In this document: positions 9,229 to 22,357 of the stretch, one piece after another | Layout of the letters: each line of letters starts with the position of its first letter | How positions within the stretch are numbered: position 1 is the first letter of the stretch | Assembly (NCBI RefSeq): GCF_030848395.1 | Contig: NZ_JAVDBT010000009.1 | Span: 62,001-126,000 of the forward strand | Direction: 5' to 3' | From: Pseudogemmobacter lacusdianii | Lineage (GTDB): Bacteria > Pseudomonadota > Alphaproteobacteria > Rhodobacterales > Rhodobacteraceae | Length of the DNA stretch: 64,000 bases | The notes under the pieces: generated by a model | The model's database searches: none | The model's input: the letters and a program-made list of their open reading frames with translations, nothing else | What the model was told of the DNA's origin: nothing | Position numbers and translations under genes: made by a program

Positions 9229-9711
9229 ATGGCAGAGAAATCCGATCCCAATTCCAAGCTGATCGCCGAAAACCGGCGCGCGAGATTCGATTACCATATC
9301 GAATCTGACCTTGAGGCCGGGATCATGCTTCTGGGCTCTGAGGTCAAAAGCCTGCGCAAAGGTGGCTCGAACATTGCCGAGAGCTATGCCTCGGTCGAGA
9401 ATGGCGAGCTGTGGCTGATCAACGGCTATATCGCGCCCTATTTGCAGGCCAACAACTGGGGCCATGAAGAGCGCCGCCGCCGTAAGCTCTTGGTGAGCCG
9501 TAAGGAACTGTCGCGACTGTGGAATGCCACCGCACGCGAAGGCATGACCATCGTGCCGCTGCGGATGTATTTCAACGAACGCGGCATGGTGAAGCTGAAG
9601 CTGGGCATCGCCAAGGGTAAGAAGCTTGCAGATAAGCGCGAAACCTCGGCCAAGCGCGACTGGAACCGCCAAAAGGCGCGGATCATGAAACAGGGCCATC
9701 AAGGCAACTGA
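9229..9711 (+). CDS. smpB: SsrA-binding protein SmpB
   Basis: SmpB delivers tmRNA to stalled ribosomes in trans-translation. The 160-aa product has the typical length and conserved blocks: [41 protein letters not shown], and a basic C-terminal tail ([23 protein letters not shown]) that inserts into the mRNA channel. I chose the ATG at 9229 (MAEKSDP), preceded by GGTGGGG; upstream in-frame codons would add non-conserved sequence. It starts 86 bp after the Hint gene. Confidence 0.97.
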   Translation: MAEKSDPNSKLIAENRRARFDYHIESDLEAGIMLLGSEVKSLRKGGSNIAESYASVENGELWLINGYIAPYLQANNWGHEERRRRKLLVSRKELSRLWNATAREGMTIVPLRMYFNERGMVKLKLGIAKGKKLADKRETSAKRDWNRQKARIMKQGHQGN

Positions 9712-9818
9712 CGGCTTTAGGCCTCGGACCGGGCCTCTGACGGCACTTCCCTCCTGTCGCCCTTGCGCCCCTGCCCCGCGCCGCGCTATGGGCGGATCAG
9801 TTGCAGAAGGACCGATCC

Positions 9819-10685
9819 ATGCCCCCTTCCCCCGCTGACGATCCCAAGACGCTTGTCTCGACCGAGTGGCTGGCCAAACATCTGAAAGATCCCGATCTGC
9901 GGATCTTGGATGCAAGCTGGTTCCTGCCCGCCGCTGGCCGCGATGGCCGCGCGGAATATGAGGCCGGTCATATCCCCGGCGCGCGCTTCTTCGACATTGA
10001 GGAGATCTCGGATCAGCGGTCCGAACTGCCGCATATGGCGCCGCCGATCGAGAAATTCATGGCGCGGATGCGGGCGATGGGTGTGGGCGATGGCCATCAG
10101 GTCGTGGTCTATGACGGCTCGGGCCTGTTCTCGGCTGCGCGGGTCTGGTGGACCTTCCGGCTGATGGGCAAGACGGATGTGGCGGTGCTCGACGGTGGCT
10201 TGCCGAAGTGGAAAGCCGAAGGCCGTGAGCTGGAAGACATGCCGCCGATCGTGCGCGACCGGCACATGACCGTCTCGCGTCAGGCGGGGCTGGTTAAGGA
10301 TGTGACGCAGGTCGCCCATGCCGCCAAGCTGGGGCTGGCCGAGGTGATCGACGCGCGCGGGCCTGCGCGCTTTGCCGGCGCCGAGCCTGAGCCGCGCCCC
10401 GGTCTGCGCGCGGGCCATATTCCCGGCTCGAAGAATGTGCCCTTTGGCACGCTTCTGAACGCCGACGGCACCGTGAAAGATCCCGCCGCTTTGCGTGCGC
10501 TTTTCGAAGCCGCAGGCGTCGACCTTCGCAAACCCGCCATCACCTCCTGTGGTTCGGGCGTCACGGCTGCCATTCTGGCGCTGGCGCTGGAGCGGATGGG
10601 CCACCGGGACTGGGCGCTCTATGACGGCTCTTGGGCCGAATGGGGCATGTATGAAGACCTTCCGGTTGCGACCGGCGCTGCCTGA
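9819..10685 (+). CDS. sseA: 3-mercaptopyruvate sulfurtransferase
   Basis: A cytoplasmic two-domain rhodanese of 288 aa that transfers sulfane sulfur from 3-mercaptopyruvate to thiol or cyanide acceptors. The N-terminal domain carries EAGHIPGARFFD. The C-terminal active loop CGSGVTA begins at Cys244 and is of the mercaptopyruvate type (CG[ST]GVT) rather than the thiosulfate type. The ATG at 9819 has AGAAGGA upstream. Only 18 bp separates it from the following aminotransferase, so the two are probably co-transcribed. Confidence 0.94.
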   Translation: MPPSPADDPKTLVSTEWLAKHLKDPDLRILDASWFLPAAGRDGRAEYEAGHIPGARFFDIEEISDQRSELPHMAPPIEKFMARMRAMGVGDGHQVVVYDGSGLFSAARVWWTFRLMGKTDVAVLDGGLPKWKAEGRELEDMPPIVRDRHMTVSRQAGLVKDVTQVAHAAKLGLAEVIDARGPARFAGAEPEPRPGLRAGHIPGSKNVPFGTLLNADGTVKDPAALRALFEAAGVDLRKPAITSCGSGVTAAILALALERMGHRDWALYDGSWAEWGMYEDLPVATGAA

Positions 10686-10703
10686 AGACAGAGGACGAAG
10701 AAG

Positions 10704-11882
10704 ATGCTTGAGACGCTGAACCCGCAGCCGCAGGATAAGATCCTGGCCCTGATCGCTATGTTCCGTGAGGACAAGCGCACCGATAAGATCGACCTTGGCG
10801 TCGGCGTCTATAAAGACCCGACCGGGCTCACCCCGGTGATGCGCGCGGTGAAAGCCGCCGAGCAGAAGATCTGGGCGGATCAGACCACCAAGGCCTATAC
10901 GGGTCTGGCCGGTGAGCCTGCGTTCAGCGCCGCGATGATCGAGATGATCCTTGGCGCAGGCTACGAAGACCGCGCCGCCGCGATCTCGACCCCGGGTGGC
11001 ACGGGCGCCATCCGTCAGGCTTTGGAGCTGATCCGGATTGCCAATCCGAAGGCAAAAGTCTGGCTCTCGAACCCGACTTGGCCGAACCATCCCTCGATCA
11101 TCAAATTCCTTGGCATGACCTCGGTCGAATATCGCTATTTCGACGTGGCCACCTCAGGCATCGATTTCGATGGGCTGATGGCGGATCTTGACGGCGTGGC
11201 CGAGGGCGATGCGGTCTTGCTGCATGGCTGCTGCCACAATCCGACCGGGGCCAACCTGACCTCGGAACAATGGGATCAAGTGATCGCACTGCTGCAAGCC
11301 AAAAAGGCCGTGCCCTTTGTTGACCTCGCCTATCAAGGCTTTGGCGACGGGCTTGAGGCGGATGCCGAAGCCACGCGCAAAGTGGTTGCGGCCTTCCCCG
11401 AAGTGCTGCTGGCGGCCTCTTGCTCGAAGAATTTCGGCATCTACCGTGAGCGGACCGGCATTCTGGTGGCGATCACCTCGGCGGATCGCAAAGCCGTGGT
11501 GCAGGCGAACCTGAACTTCCTGAACCGCCAAAACTACAGCTTCCCGCCCGATCACGGCGCGCGGATCGTCAGCACCATCCTTGAGGATGCCGCGCTGACC
11601 GCCGATTGGAAGGCCGAGTTGGAAGAGGTGCGGCTCAACATGCTGGGTCTGCGCACCCAACTGGCAGAAGAGCTGCGCCGCGCCACCAATTCGGATCGTT
11701 TTGACTTCGTGGCCGATCACCGTGGCATGTTCAGCCGTCTTGGCCTGACCGAAGCGCAAGTGACCACCCTGCGCGAAGATCACGGGATCTATATAGTCAG
11801 CGACAGCCGGATCAATATTGCCGGTCTGAACACCAAGACCGTGCCGGTTCTGGCGGCAGCCATCGCCAAGGTGATCAGCTAA
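10704..11882 (+). CDS. aspartate/aromatic amino acid aminotransferase
   Basis: A class I PLP-dependent aminotransferase of 392 aa, closest in layout to the AspC/TyrB (I-alpha) group: it starts with KIDLGVGVYKDPTG, has the CCHNPTGANLT block and the PLP Lys242 in SCSKNFGIYRERTG. Likely substrates are aspartate, phenylalanine, tyrosine or oxaloacetate/2-oxoglutarate. It lies directly behind sseA. Enzymes of this group can also transaminate cysteine to 3-mercaptopyruvate, the SseA substrate, so a paired cysteine route is a reasonable inference. AspC versus TyrB specificity cannot be settled by eye. Confidence 0.92.
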   Translation: MLETLNPQPQDKILALIAMFREDKRTDKIDLGVGVYKDPTGLTPVMRAVKAAEQKIWADQTTKAYTGLAGEPAFSAAMIEMILGAGYEDRAAAISTPGGTGAIRQALELIRIANPKAKVWLSNPTWPNHPSIIKFLGMTSVEYRYFDVATSGIDFDGLMADLDGVAEGDAVLLHGCCHNPTGANLTSEQWDQVIALLQAKKAVPFVDLAYQGFGDGLEADAEATRKVVAAFPEVLLAASCSKNFGIYRERTGILVAITSADRKAVVQANLNFLNRQNYSFPPDHGARIVSTILEDAALTADWKAELEEVRLNMLGLRTQLAEELRRATNSDRFDFVADHRGMFSRLGLTEAQVTTLREDHGIYIVSDSRINIAGLNTKTVPVLAAAIAKVIS

Positions 11883-11888
11883 GTCCCA

Positions 11889-12767
11889 ATGATGTTGGCC
11901 GTCTTTCTGTCTCTGGCAGCGGCGGCCACCTTCGCCGCTTCGGGCCTGTTTATTGACCGGGTCAGCCCGAAAGTCAGCGCGCTCCAAATGGCGCGCTGGC
12001 AAAATTCCATCGGTTTTGCCTTTACCGTCAGCGCGATGCTGGCCTTGGGCAGCTGGCGCAGCCTGACGGCCGAGCAAATGCTTTGGCTGGCCGCCTCCTC
12101 GGTCACCGGGATCATGCTGGCCACCACCACCTTCATTGCCACCATTCAGCTGGTGGGCGCGCGGCTGAATGCGCTGCTTTTCACGCTTGCTGTGCCTTTC
12201 GCGGTCGTCTTGGGCTATATGTTCCGAGGCGAGACCATCGGCGCGCTGCAAAGCGCGGGCGTGGCGCTGATCCTTACGGGTATCGCCTGCGCCATCCTTG
12301 GCCCCGGCGGGACCGAGGGGCTGCGCAAGCCCAAGGCCCTGCTGCCCGGCCTTGCGCTTGGTCTGCTGACGGCGCTTGGTCAAGCCACCGGCAACCTGCT
12401 TGCCCGCCCTGCAATGGAATCCGGGGCCGAGCCCTTTGCAGCGATGGCGCTGCGCTCCGGCCTTGGCGCGGTCTTCTTCGTGCTGCTGCTGGCCATTCCC
12501 CGCTTGCGCCCAGATGCGCGGCCCTCGGCGCGGGATTTAGGGCTGATCGGCGGCTCTGCCGTCGTGGGGATCTTCTTTGGCATGTCGCTTTTGATGGCGG
12601 CTTTGGCAGTGGGCGATCTGGGCATCGTCACCACACTATCCTCGACCGCGCCGATCCTGATCCTACCGATGCTTTGGGCGATCAGCCGCGAGCCACCCCG
12701 CGCAGCGGCTTGGACGGGGGCTGCCTTGGCTGTGGCGGGCACGGCGCTCATCACGCTGGGGGCGTAA
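11889..12767 (+). CDS. EamA/DMT-family transporter
   Basis: A 292-aa inner-membrane protein with ten predicted hydrophobic segments in two EamA halves, starting MMLAVFLSLAAAATFAAS. It begins six bases after the aminotransferase stop and is probably the third gene of the sseA-aminotransferase unit. A transported amino acid or related metabolite is plausible from context but not shown by the sequence. It is not especially similar by eye to the other EamA protein at 7.4 kb beyond the common fold. Confidence 0.85.
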   Translation: MMLAVFLSLAAAATFAASGLFIDRVSPKVSALQMARWQNSIGFAFTVSAMLALGSWRSLTAEQMLWLAASSVTGIMLATTTFIATIQLVGARLNALLFTLAVPFAVVLGYMFRGETIGALQSAGVALILTGIACAILGPGGTEGLRKPKALLPGLALGLLTALGQATGNLLARPAMESGAEPFAAMALRSGLGAVFFVLLLAIPRLRPDARPSARDLGLIGGSAVVGIFFGMSLLMAALAVGDLGIVTTLSSTAPILILPMLWAISREPPRAAAWTGAALAVAGTALITLGA

Positions 12768-12928
12768 GGGCGCGGGGGCCTCCCGCCCTTCGCAACGCCC
12801 CAAACGCCCCCGAATTGATCAAAATGACCAAAAATTATGCGGTATTTTGCGTCATATTGCCGAAACCAGCGGCAGAATTCGCCTTTTCTGTCGCTTTGGC
12901 CCTTCAATTTGCGCAAGAATTACCCTAG

Positions 12929-14335
<1,407 letters not shown>

Positions 14336-14355
14336 GCCCTTACGTTCAGACCATG

Positions 14356-14388
14356 AAAAAAGGCCCGTACTTTGCGCGGGCCTTTTTT
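14356..14388 (+). terminator. Rho-independent terminator after gdhA
   Basis: AAAAAAGGCCCG and CGGGCCTTTTTT form a perfect stem around a nine-base loop, ending in six T. It lies 20 bp after the gdhA stop. Confidence 0.92.
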
Positions 14389-14410
14389 CATGCCCAATCT
14401 CTGGGGCAAA

Positions 14411-14440
14411 AAAGACCCACAAGACAAGCTTGTGGGCCTT
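14411..14440 (-). terminator. Rho-independent terminator after amtB
   Basis: On the minus strand AAGGCCCACAAG and CTTGTGGG form the stem and a TCTTTTTTG tract follows. It lies about 60 bp beyond the amtB stop, back to back with the gdhA terminator. Confidence 0.85.
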
Positions 14441-14501
14441 GAGGTGACACGGCAGACCGGAAGGAGGGCCCGCCGTGGTGGTAAGCCAGAATGCAGACCG
14501 C

Positions 14502-15860
14502 TCAGCTGTGGTAAGCGCGCTCACCATGCGAGGTCAGGTCCAGCCCTTCCCGCTCGGCATCCACCGAGACGCGCAGGCCCATGACCTTATCGATCAGCTT
14601 GAACAGGACGTACGAGACCAGAGCGCACCAGATGATGGTGATGATCACGGCCAGCGCCTGTACATAGACCTGCGAGGCCATCGTGTGCTCACCGCCGAAG
14701 CCTTGGCCTCCGAAGGAGGGCGACGCCAAGATGCCAGTGCCGATCGCGCCAAGGATGCCCGCAACGCCGTGGATGCCGAAGACATCAAGGCTGTCGTCGT
14801 AGCCGGCTTTCACCTTCACCACCGAGACGAAGTAGTAAGCCACAGCCGAGCCAGCCGCGCCAAGGATGATCGCACCCACCGGGCCAACAGCGCCCGCTGC
14901 CGGGGTCACGGCGACAAGACCTGCGATGATGCCCGAAGCCGCACCCAAAGCCGAGGATTTGCTGCGGAAGAGTTTTTCCAGCACCAGCCACGCCACGGTC
15001 GCACCCGCCGTCGCGGTGAAGGTGTTGAGCATCGCCAAAGTGGCCGAGGTTGAAGCGCCCAAAGCCGAACCGGCGTTGAAGCCAAACCAGCCAACCCAAA
15101 GCATCCCTGCCCCAGTGATTGCCAGCGGCAGCGAATGCGGCGCCATATTGTCTTTGCCATAGCCAGTGCGCTTGCCCAAGACGAGCGCGCCCACGAGACC
15201 CGCAACGCCAGCATTGATGTGCACAACCGTGCCGCCCGCAAAATCAAGCACTTCCCAGCCGAAGAAGAGGCCGTTCGGATCCCAAGCCATATGGGCGATC
15301 GGGAAGTAGACCAGCGTCGCCCAAAGCACCGAGAAGACCATCAACGCCCCGAATTTGATGCGCTCGGCAAAGGCGCCGACGATCAGCGCAGGCGTCAGGG
15401 CCGCGAAGGTCATCTGGAAGGCGATAAAGAGATATTCCGGGATCGTGCCCGATTCCGATTGCGCGGTGACGCCCTTGAGGAAGATCTTGTCGAAGCCGCC
15501 AAAATAGGCGCTGTCCGAGCCGCCAAAGGCAAACGAATAGCCGTAAAACACCCAGATGATCATCATCATCGCGGCGATTGCGGTCACTTGGACCAGCACC
15601 GAGAGCATGTTCTTGGCGCGCACAAGCCCGCCGTAAAAGAGCGCCAGACCCGGCAGGATCATGAACATCACCAGCGCGGTGGCGGTGATCATCCAAGCGG
15701 TATCGCCGGTGTCGAGACCCGAGACCGGAGCGGCCTCAACCACTTCAGCGGCAGCCTCAGTCACAGCCTCGGTCGCCTCTTGTGCCCATGCGGGCAGGGC
15801 CGTGAGCAGAGCTGTAGGCAGCGCCGCCAGGCCAGAGAGTTTCCATTTGCTTTGCATCAT
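14502..15860 (-). CDS. amtB: ammonium transporter
   Basis: An Amt/Rh-family trimeric ammonium channel of the inner membrane. I chose the ATG at 15860 (MMQSKWKLSG), preceded by GAGGGAAG, giving 452 aa with a signal peptide ending near PAWAQ, a short acidic Ala/Glu linker and about eleven membrane helices. The two pore histidines are seen in VVHINAGVAG and GIHGVAGILG. It lies 22 bp after glnK, the standard glnK-amtB arrangement in which uridylylation-controlled GlnK plugs the channel. Confidence 0.97.
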   Translation of the reverse strand: MMQSKWKLSGLAALPTALLTALPAWAQEATEAVTEAAAEVVEAAPVSGLDTGDTAWMITATALVMFMILPGLALFYGGLVRAKNMLSVLVQVTAIAAMMMIIWVFYGYSFAFGGSDSAYFGGFDKIFLKGVTAQSESGTIPEYLFIAFQMTFAALTPALIVGAFAERIKFGALMVFSVLWATLVYFPIAHMAWDPNGLFFGWEVLDFAGGTVVHINAGVAGLVGALVLGKRTGYGKDNMAPHSLPLAITGAGMLWVGWFGFNAGSALGASTSATLAMLNTFTATAGATVAWLVLEKLFRSKSSALGAASGIIAGLVAVTPAAGAVGPVGAIILGAAGSAVAYYFVSVVKVKAGYDDSLDVFGIHGVAGILGAIGTGILASPSFGGQGFGGEHTMASQVYVQALAVIITIIWCALVSYVLFKLIDKVMGLRVSVDAEREGLDLTSHGERAYHS

Positions 15861-15882
15861 TTTCTTCCCTCTTATCCGACCG

Positions 15883-18900
<3,018 letters not shown>

Positions 18901-18920
18901 ACTGGGCTTTAAGCCAAAGG

Positions 18921-18953
18921 AAAAGCCCGCCCCTCACTGGGGCGGGCCTTTTT
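18921..18953 (+). terminator. Rho-independent terminator after the PBP gene
   Basis: AAAAGCCCGCCCC and GGGGCGGGC stems with a five-base TCACT loop and a CTTTTT tail, 20 bp past the stop. It may work for the convergent mlaA-mlaC unit too. Confidence 0.9.
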
Positions 18954-19002
18954 ATGCCGCTTGGATCAGGTTGCATCAGAGGGCCAAAGGCCCCCGCCCA
19001 GC

Positions 19003-19605
19003 TTAGGACTTTTGCAGATCGGCGATCAGCGCATCAAGGTTGCCCTTGCGCTTATCGAGCATGGCGCCAATCTCGGTGCGCTCAGAGGCGAGCATGTTCA
19101 CACCTTCGATGATGATATTGAAGAACTGGCTGCGCCCGCCTTTGTCCGTGACATGCCACCGCACCTCAAAGGGGCTTTCGCCCTTCAGATAAGCGGTCGA
19201 GATCACCTCGAAATAGCTTTTCAGCGGACGTGCGCTTTCCACCTCGATCCGGCCGCCAATGAACTCGCGGAAACGACGGCCATATTTGCGGCTGATGTAG
19301 ACTTGGAACGCTTTGGTGAAAGCGCTCATCTGCGCGGCGCTTGCCGATTTCGCGGTCACACCCAAAGCCGAGCGCGCGATCGTCGGAACATCGGCATATT
19401 TGGCGAAGATCTGCTCGAACTGGCCAAGCATCGCGCTTTCCGAGCGGCCCGAATTGATCACCGCATTGATATCGCCGACGGCTTTATCGATCAGCGCCTT
19501 GGCCTGATCGGTGTTCAAAGCCGCAGCAGGCAGAGCCGCGGCGACAAGACCGCCGCCGAGAACAAGGCCAAAGCCACGGCGCGTCAGAGTGGTGTCACTG
19601 GTCAT
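19003..19605 (-). CDS. mlaC: MlaC-type phospholipid-binding periplasmic protein
   Basis: MlaC (Ttg2D) shuttles phospholipids between the outer-membrane MlaA complex and the inner-membrane MlaFEDB ABC system. The 200-aa product starts with a twin-arginine-like signal (TLTRRGFGLVLGGG...) ending near ALPAAA, followed by the single MlaC domain (SALGVTAKSASAAQMSAF, YGRRFREF, NIIIEGVNML). Its ATG overlaps the mlaA stop by one base (TAATG), so it is translationally coupled. Tat export of MlaC is suggested by the RR motif but not proven. The mlaFED genes are not in the window. Confidence 0.92.
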   Translation of the reverse strand: MTSDTTLTRRGFGLVLGGGLVAAALPAAALNTDQAKALIDKAVGDINAVINSGRSESAMLGQFEQIFAKYADVPTIARSALGVTAKSASAAQMSAFTKAFQVYISRKYGRRFREFIGGRIEVESARPLKSYFEVISTAYLKGESPFEVRWHVTDKGGRSQFFNIIIEGVNMLASERTEIGAMLDKRKGNLDALIADLQKS

Positions 19606-20372
19606 TACTGATCCTCGTAAGGGTCGATGAAGCCTTCGTCTTCCGCAGCGCCATCGGCCGAAGCCGCCCCGCCGCGTGTCAACTCAAACCGGCGGCTTTG
19701 CAGGTAAAGCAACCGCGCCTGAGCATAGCTGTCGGCACTGTCATATAGGATCGAGTCGAAGGTGTTTGAATAGCGCGCACGATCATTCAACCGCGCTAGG
19801 AGCTTTGCCGCCGTCGCTGCCGTCGCCGCATCACCCGAGGTGGCGCGGCTTACCGGGTTCATCACCAGATCGACCACCGTCCCCACCGCATCCCGCGCGG
19901 TCGAGGGGCCAAAGCCCGGCATCTCGACATAAGGCCCCTCGCCAATGCCCCAGACATGTAGGGTCTCGCCGAAATCGGTGCTGTCGCGCGGCATACCGGC
20001 AGCGGTGGCAACATCCATCACCCCGCCAAGTCCGAAGACCACATTCACGCCAAAGCGCAAGAAATTCGTCGTCGCCTCACCGATCCGGCCTTGCAGCAGG
20101 TGGTTGGCCATATCGCCGGGCAGATCCAGCGTATCGGCGACATTGTTCACTCCTTGGCGCACCGGCTCGGGCACAAAGCCGTAGGCTTTGGCGCCGGGAC
20201 GCAGCAAGACCGAATCAAGCCCCTTGTTGACGCTGTGAATGCCGCGGTTCATCGGCTCCAGCGGATCATTCACGCCGCTGGGCTGCGCTGCAGGACCACA
20301 CCCCGCCAAAAAGGCCGAGGTTGTTAAGGCAAGCGCAACACCATGCCGTGTAAAAAGGAATGGAAAACGCAC
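19605..20372 (-). CDS. mlaA: MlaA/VacJ outer-membrane lipoprotein
   Basis: A 255-aa lipoprotein with signal peptide and lipobox LAGC (Cys about residue 25), then the VacJ domain: NDPLEPMNRGIHSVNKGLD, FGVNVVFGLGGVMDVA, and the DFGETLHVWGIGEGPYVEMPGFGPS block. It removes phospholipids mislocalised to the outer leaflet of the outer membrane and passes them to MlaC, whose gene overlaps its 3' end. The C-terminus has an acidic extension (AAEDEGFIDPYEDQ). It is divergent from the type I secretion genes. Confidence 0.94.
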   Translation of the reverse strand: MRFPFLFTRHGVALALTTSAFLAGCGPAAQPSGVNDPLEPMNRGIHSVNKGLDSVLLRPGAKAYGFVPEPVRQGVNNVADTLDLPGDMANHLLQGRIGEATTNFLRFGVNVVFGLGGVMDVATAAGMPRDSTDFGETLHVWGIGEGPYVEMPGFGPSTARDAVGTVVDLVMNPVSRATSGDAATAATAAKLLARLNDRARYSNTFDSILYDSADSYAQARLLYLQSRRFELTRGGAASADGAAEDEGFIDPYEDQ

Positions 20373-20585
20373 GCCCTACTCCCTAACGTCACCAAAATTG
20401 GCCAGCAGTTGAGGCCGCCGCAAAGGGCAGCCTAAGACCATATTTCTTTAGGCGCAGCACCGCGCCAAGACAACCACCCCGTGCCTAATTTGATGCGCCT
20501 GTGGCAGGAAGCAGCCCGCTTCTCGCATAGGATCGACCAGCAAATCTGTCACCGAAGGCCGCTTGGCCGGAAGAAGGGGCCTGCC

Positions 20586-20624
20586 ATGCCGATGCAGCAG
20601 CTGAACCAAGGCGCCGCGCCATGA
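20586..20624 (+). CDS. possible 12-aa leader ORF coupled to the secretion ATPase
   Basis: ATG at 20586 follows a strong purine-rich site (GAAGAAGGGG, six-base spacer). The frame reads MPMQQLNQGAAP and its TGA overlaps the ATG of the next gene (ATGA). The secretion ATPase start has only a modest AAGG nine bases upstream, so ribosomes could be delivered through this mini-ORF. It may equally be chance. Confidence 0.25.
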   Translation: MPMQQLNQGAAP

Positions 20625-22357
20625 AAAGCGCCGAGACGAACCGCGGCGTCTTGGAGATTCGCGCCCTGCGACGGCGCTCTCACCGCGCCCTGTTCGCGGT
20701 GATGATCTTCTCCATTTTCGTCAATTTGCTGATGCTGACCGCACCGCTTTACATGCTGCAGGTCTATGATCGGGTGCTGATCTCGCGCTCGGAAGAAACC
20801 CTGCTGGCGCTTTCGGGACTGGTGGCCTTTCTCTTTCTGGCGATGGGGCTCCTGGACCATGCGCGCAGCCGGGTGGCGGTGCGGGTCGGTGCGCGGTTGC
20901 AAGATGAGCTGGATCACCGCGTCCTCTCGGCCGCCTTCCGCAAGCTTGCTGTCACCCCGCAAGACGTGGCCGCGCATTCGGCCCAGCGCGATCTTGAGGC
21001 GATGGCCCGCATCTGGTCCTCTCCTGCCCTGATGGCGCTTTTCGATCTGCCTTGGACGCCGATTTTTGCGGCTGTGATCTTCATTTTTCACCCGATCTTA
21101 GGCTGGACGGCTGTGGCAGGCATGGTCGTGCTGGTGGGCACCACGCTTCTCAGTCAAAGCCTAACGGAAGCCCCGGTGGCCGAAGCTGTTGCCTCGGGTC
21201 AGCAGGCGGACCGACAGGCCGATAATCTCAAATCCGAATCCGAGCTGATCCGCGCCCTTGGTATGACCCGCGCCGCCTTTCAGCGCTGGCAGACCCTGCG
21301 CAATAGGGCAGCGCGGCAATCGCTGGCGGTGGCCGATACCGCAGGCGCCTTCGCCACCGGCACGCGCAGCTTTCGACTTTTCCTGCAATCGGCAATCCTT
21401 GGCATCGGCGCTTGGCTTGTCTTACGCAATGAGCTTTCCGCAGGCGCGATGATCGCGGGATCGATCTTGATGGGCCGCGCGCTGCAACCCATTGAAATCT
21501 TGGCCAGCCAATGGCCCAGCCTCACCTCGGCCCGCCAAGCCCAGCGCCGGGTTGAGGGGCTTTTGGCCCAAGTTCCAGCGGAGAAACAGCGCACCCCCCT
21601 GCCCCGTCCCGCCGCCAAGCTTGAGCTGCGCAACGTGATGCTCACCGCTCCGGGGGAGCCCAGACCCGTCCTGCGCGGGTTAAACCTCACGCTCGAACCG
21701 GGGCAGGCTTTAGGGGTGATCGGCCCCTCAGGCTCGGGCAAGTCCTCGCTGGCGCGGGCGCTGATTGGCGCATGGGCACCGGCCTCGGGCACGATTCGGC
21801 TCGATGGTGCGACTTTGGACCAGTATGATCCCGACACCCTTGGCCGCTACATCGGCTATTTGCCCCAAAGGGTGACGCTTTTTGACGGCACGATCGCCGA
21901 GAATATCGCAAGGCTTGATGCCCAAGCCGACCCCGCCGCCATCGTCGCCGCCGCCGAAGCCGCCGCCGCTCATGAACTGATCAAGGCGCTGCCGCAGGGC
22001 TATGACACACAAGTCGCCAGCATGGGATCACGGCTTTCGGGCGGGCAAGTGCAGCGCATTGGGCTGGCGCGGGCGCTTTACGGCGATCCGGTGTTTTTGG
22101 TGCTCGATGAGCCAAATTCCAACCTCGACAATGATGGCTCCAACGCGCTCAACACCGCGATCCGCACCGCGAAAGCCAAGGGTCATTCGGTGCTGATCAT
22201 GGCGCATCGCCCTGCCGCCATTCAGGAATGTGACCTGCTGATGGTGCTGCATGACGGCGCCGCCGTGGCTTTTGGCCCGCGCGATCAGGTGTTGCGCGGC
22301 ATGGTCAGCAACGCGCAAGAAATCACGCGCAGCGCCACCAAAGGGGGGGTGGTATGA
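20621..22357 (+). CDS. type I secretion system permease/ATPase (PrtD/HasD type)
   Basis: A 578-aa ABC exporter half-transporter of the inner membrane that powers type I secretion. An N-terminal membrane domain (about residues 25-310; VNLLMLTAPLYMLQVYDRVL is typical of PrtD/LapB relatives) is followed by the nucleotide-binding domain with Walker A GPSGSGKS, signature LSGGQ and Walker B LVLDEPNSNLD. There is no N-terminal C39-like domain, which fits PrtD/HasD. It overlaps the fusion-protein gene by ATGA. A client on this chromosome may be the RTX-Hint protein about 20 kb away. Confidence 0.94.
   Translation: MKSAETNRGVLEIRALRRRSHRALFAVMIFSIFVNLLMLTAPLYMLQVYDRVLISRSEETLLALSGLVAFLFLAMGLLDHARSRVAVRVGARLQDELDHRVLSAAFRKLAVTPQDVAAHSAQRDLEAMARIWSSPALMALFDLPWTPIFAAVIFIFHPILGWTAVAGMVVLVGTTLLSQSLTEAPVAEAVASGQQADRQADNLKSESELIRALGMTRAAFQRWQTLRNRAARQSLAVADTAGAFATGTRSFRLFLQSAILGIGAWLVLRNELSAGAMIAGSILMGRALQPIEILASQWPSLTSARQAQRRVEGLLAQVPAEKQRTPLPRPAAKLELRNVMLTAPGEPRPVLRGLNLTLEPGQALGVIGPSGSGKSSLARALIGAWAPASGTIRLDGATLDQYDPDTLGRYIGYLPQRVTLFDGTIAENIARLDAQADPAAIVAAAEAAAAHELIKALPQGYDTQVASMGSRLSGGQVQRIGLARALYGDPVFLVLDEPNSNLDNDGSNALNTAIRTAKAKGHSVLIMAHRPAAIQECDLLMVLHDGAAVAFGPRDQVLRGMVSNAQEITRSATKGGVV

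Noticed and set aside
12815-12828. FnrL-like TTGAT-N4-ATGAC before gdhA
   Set aside because: Only the first half-site matches; the second half departs from ATCAA at two positions and no anaerobic link is apparent.
12896-12915. Sigma-54-like TGGCCC...TTTGC before gdhA
   Set aside because: The GG-to-GC spacing is 11 rather than 10 bases and the flanks do not fit.
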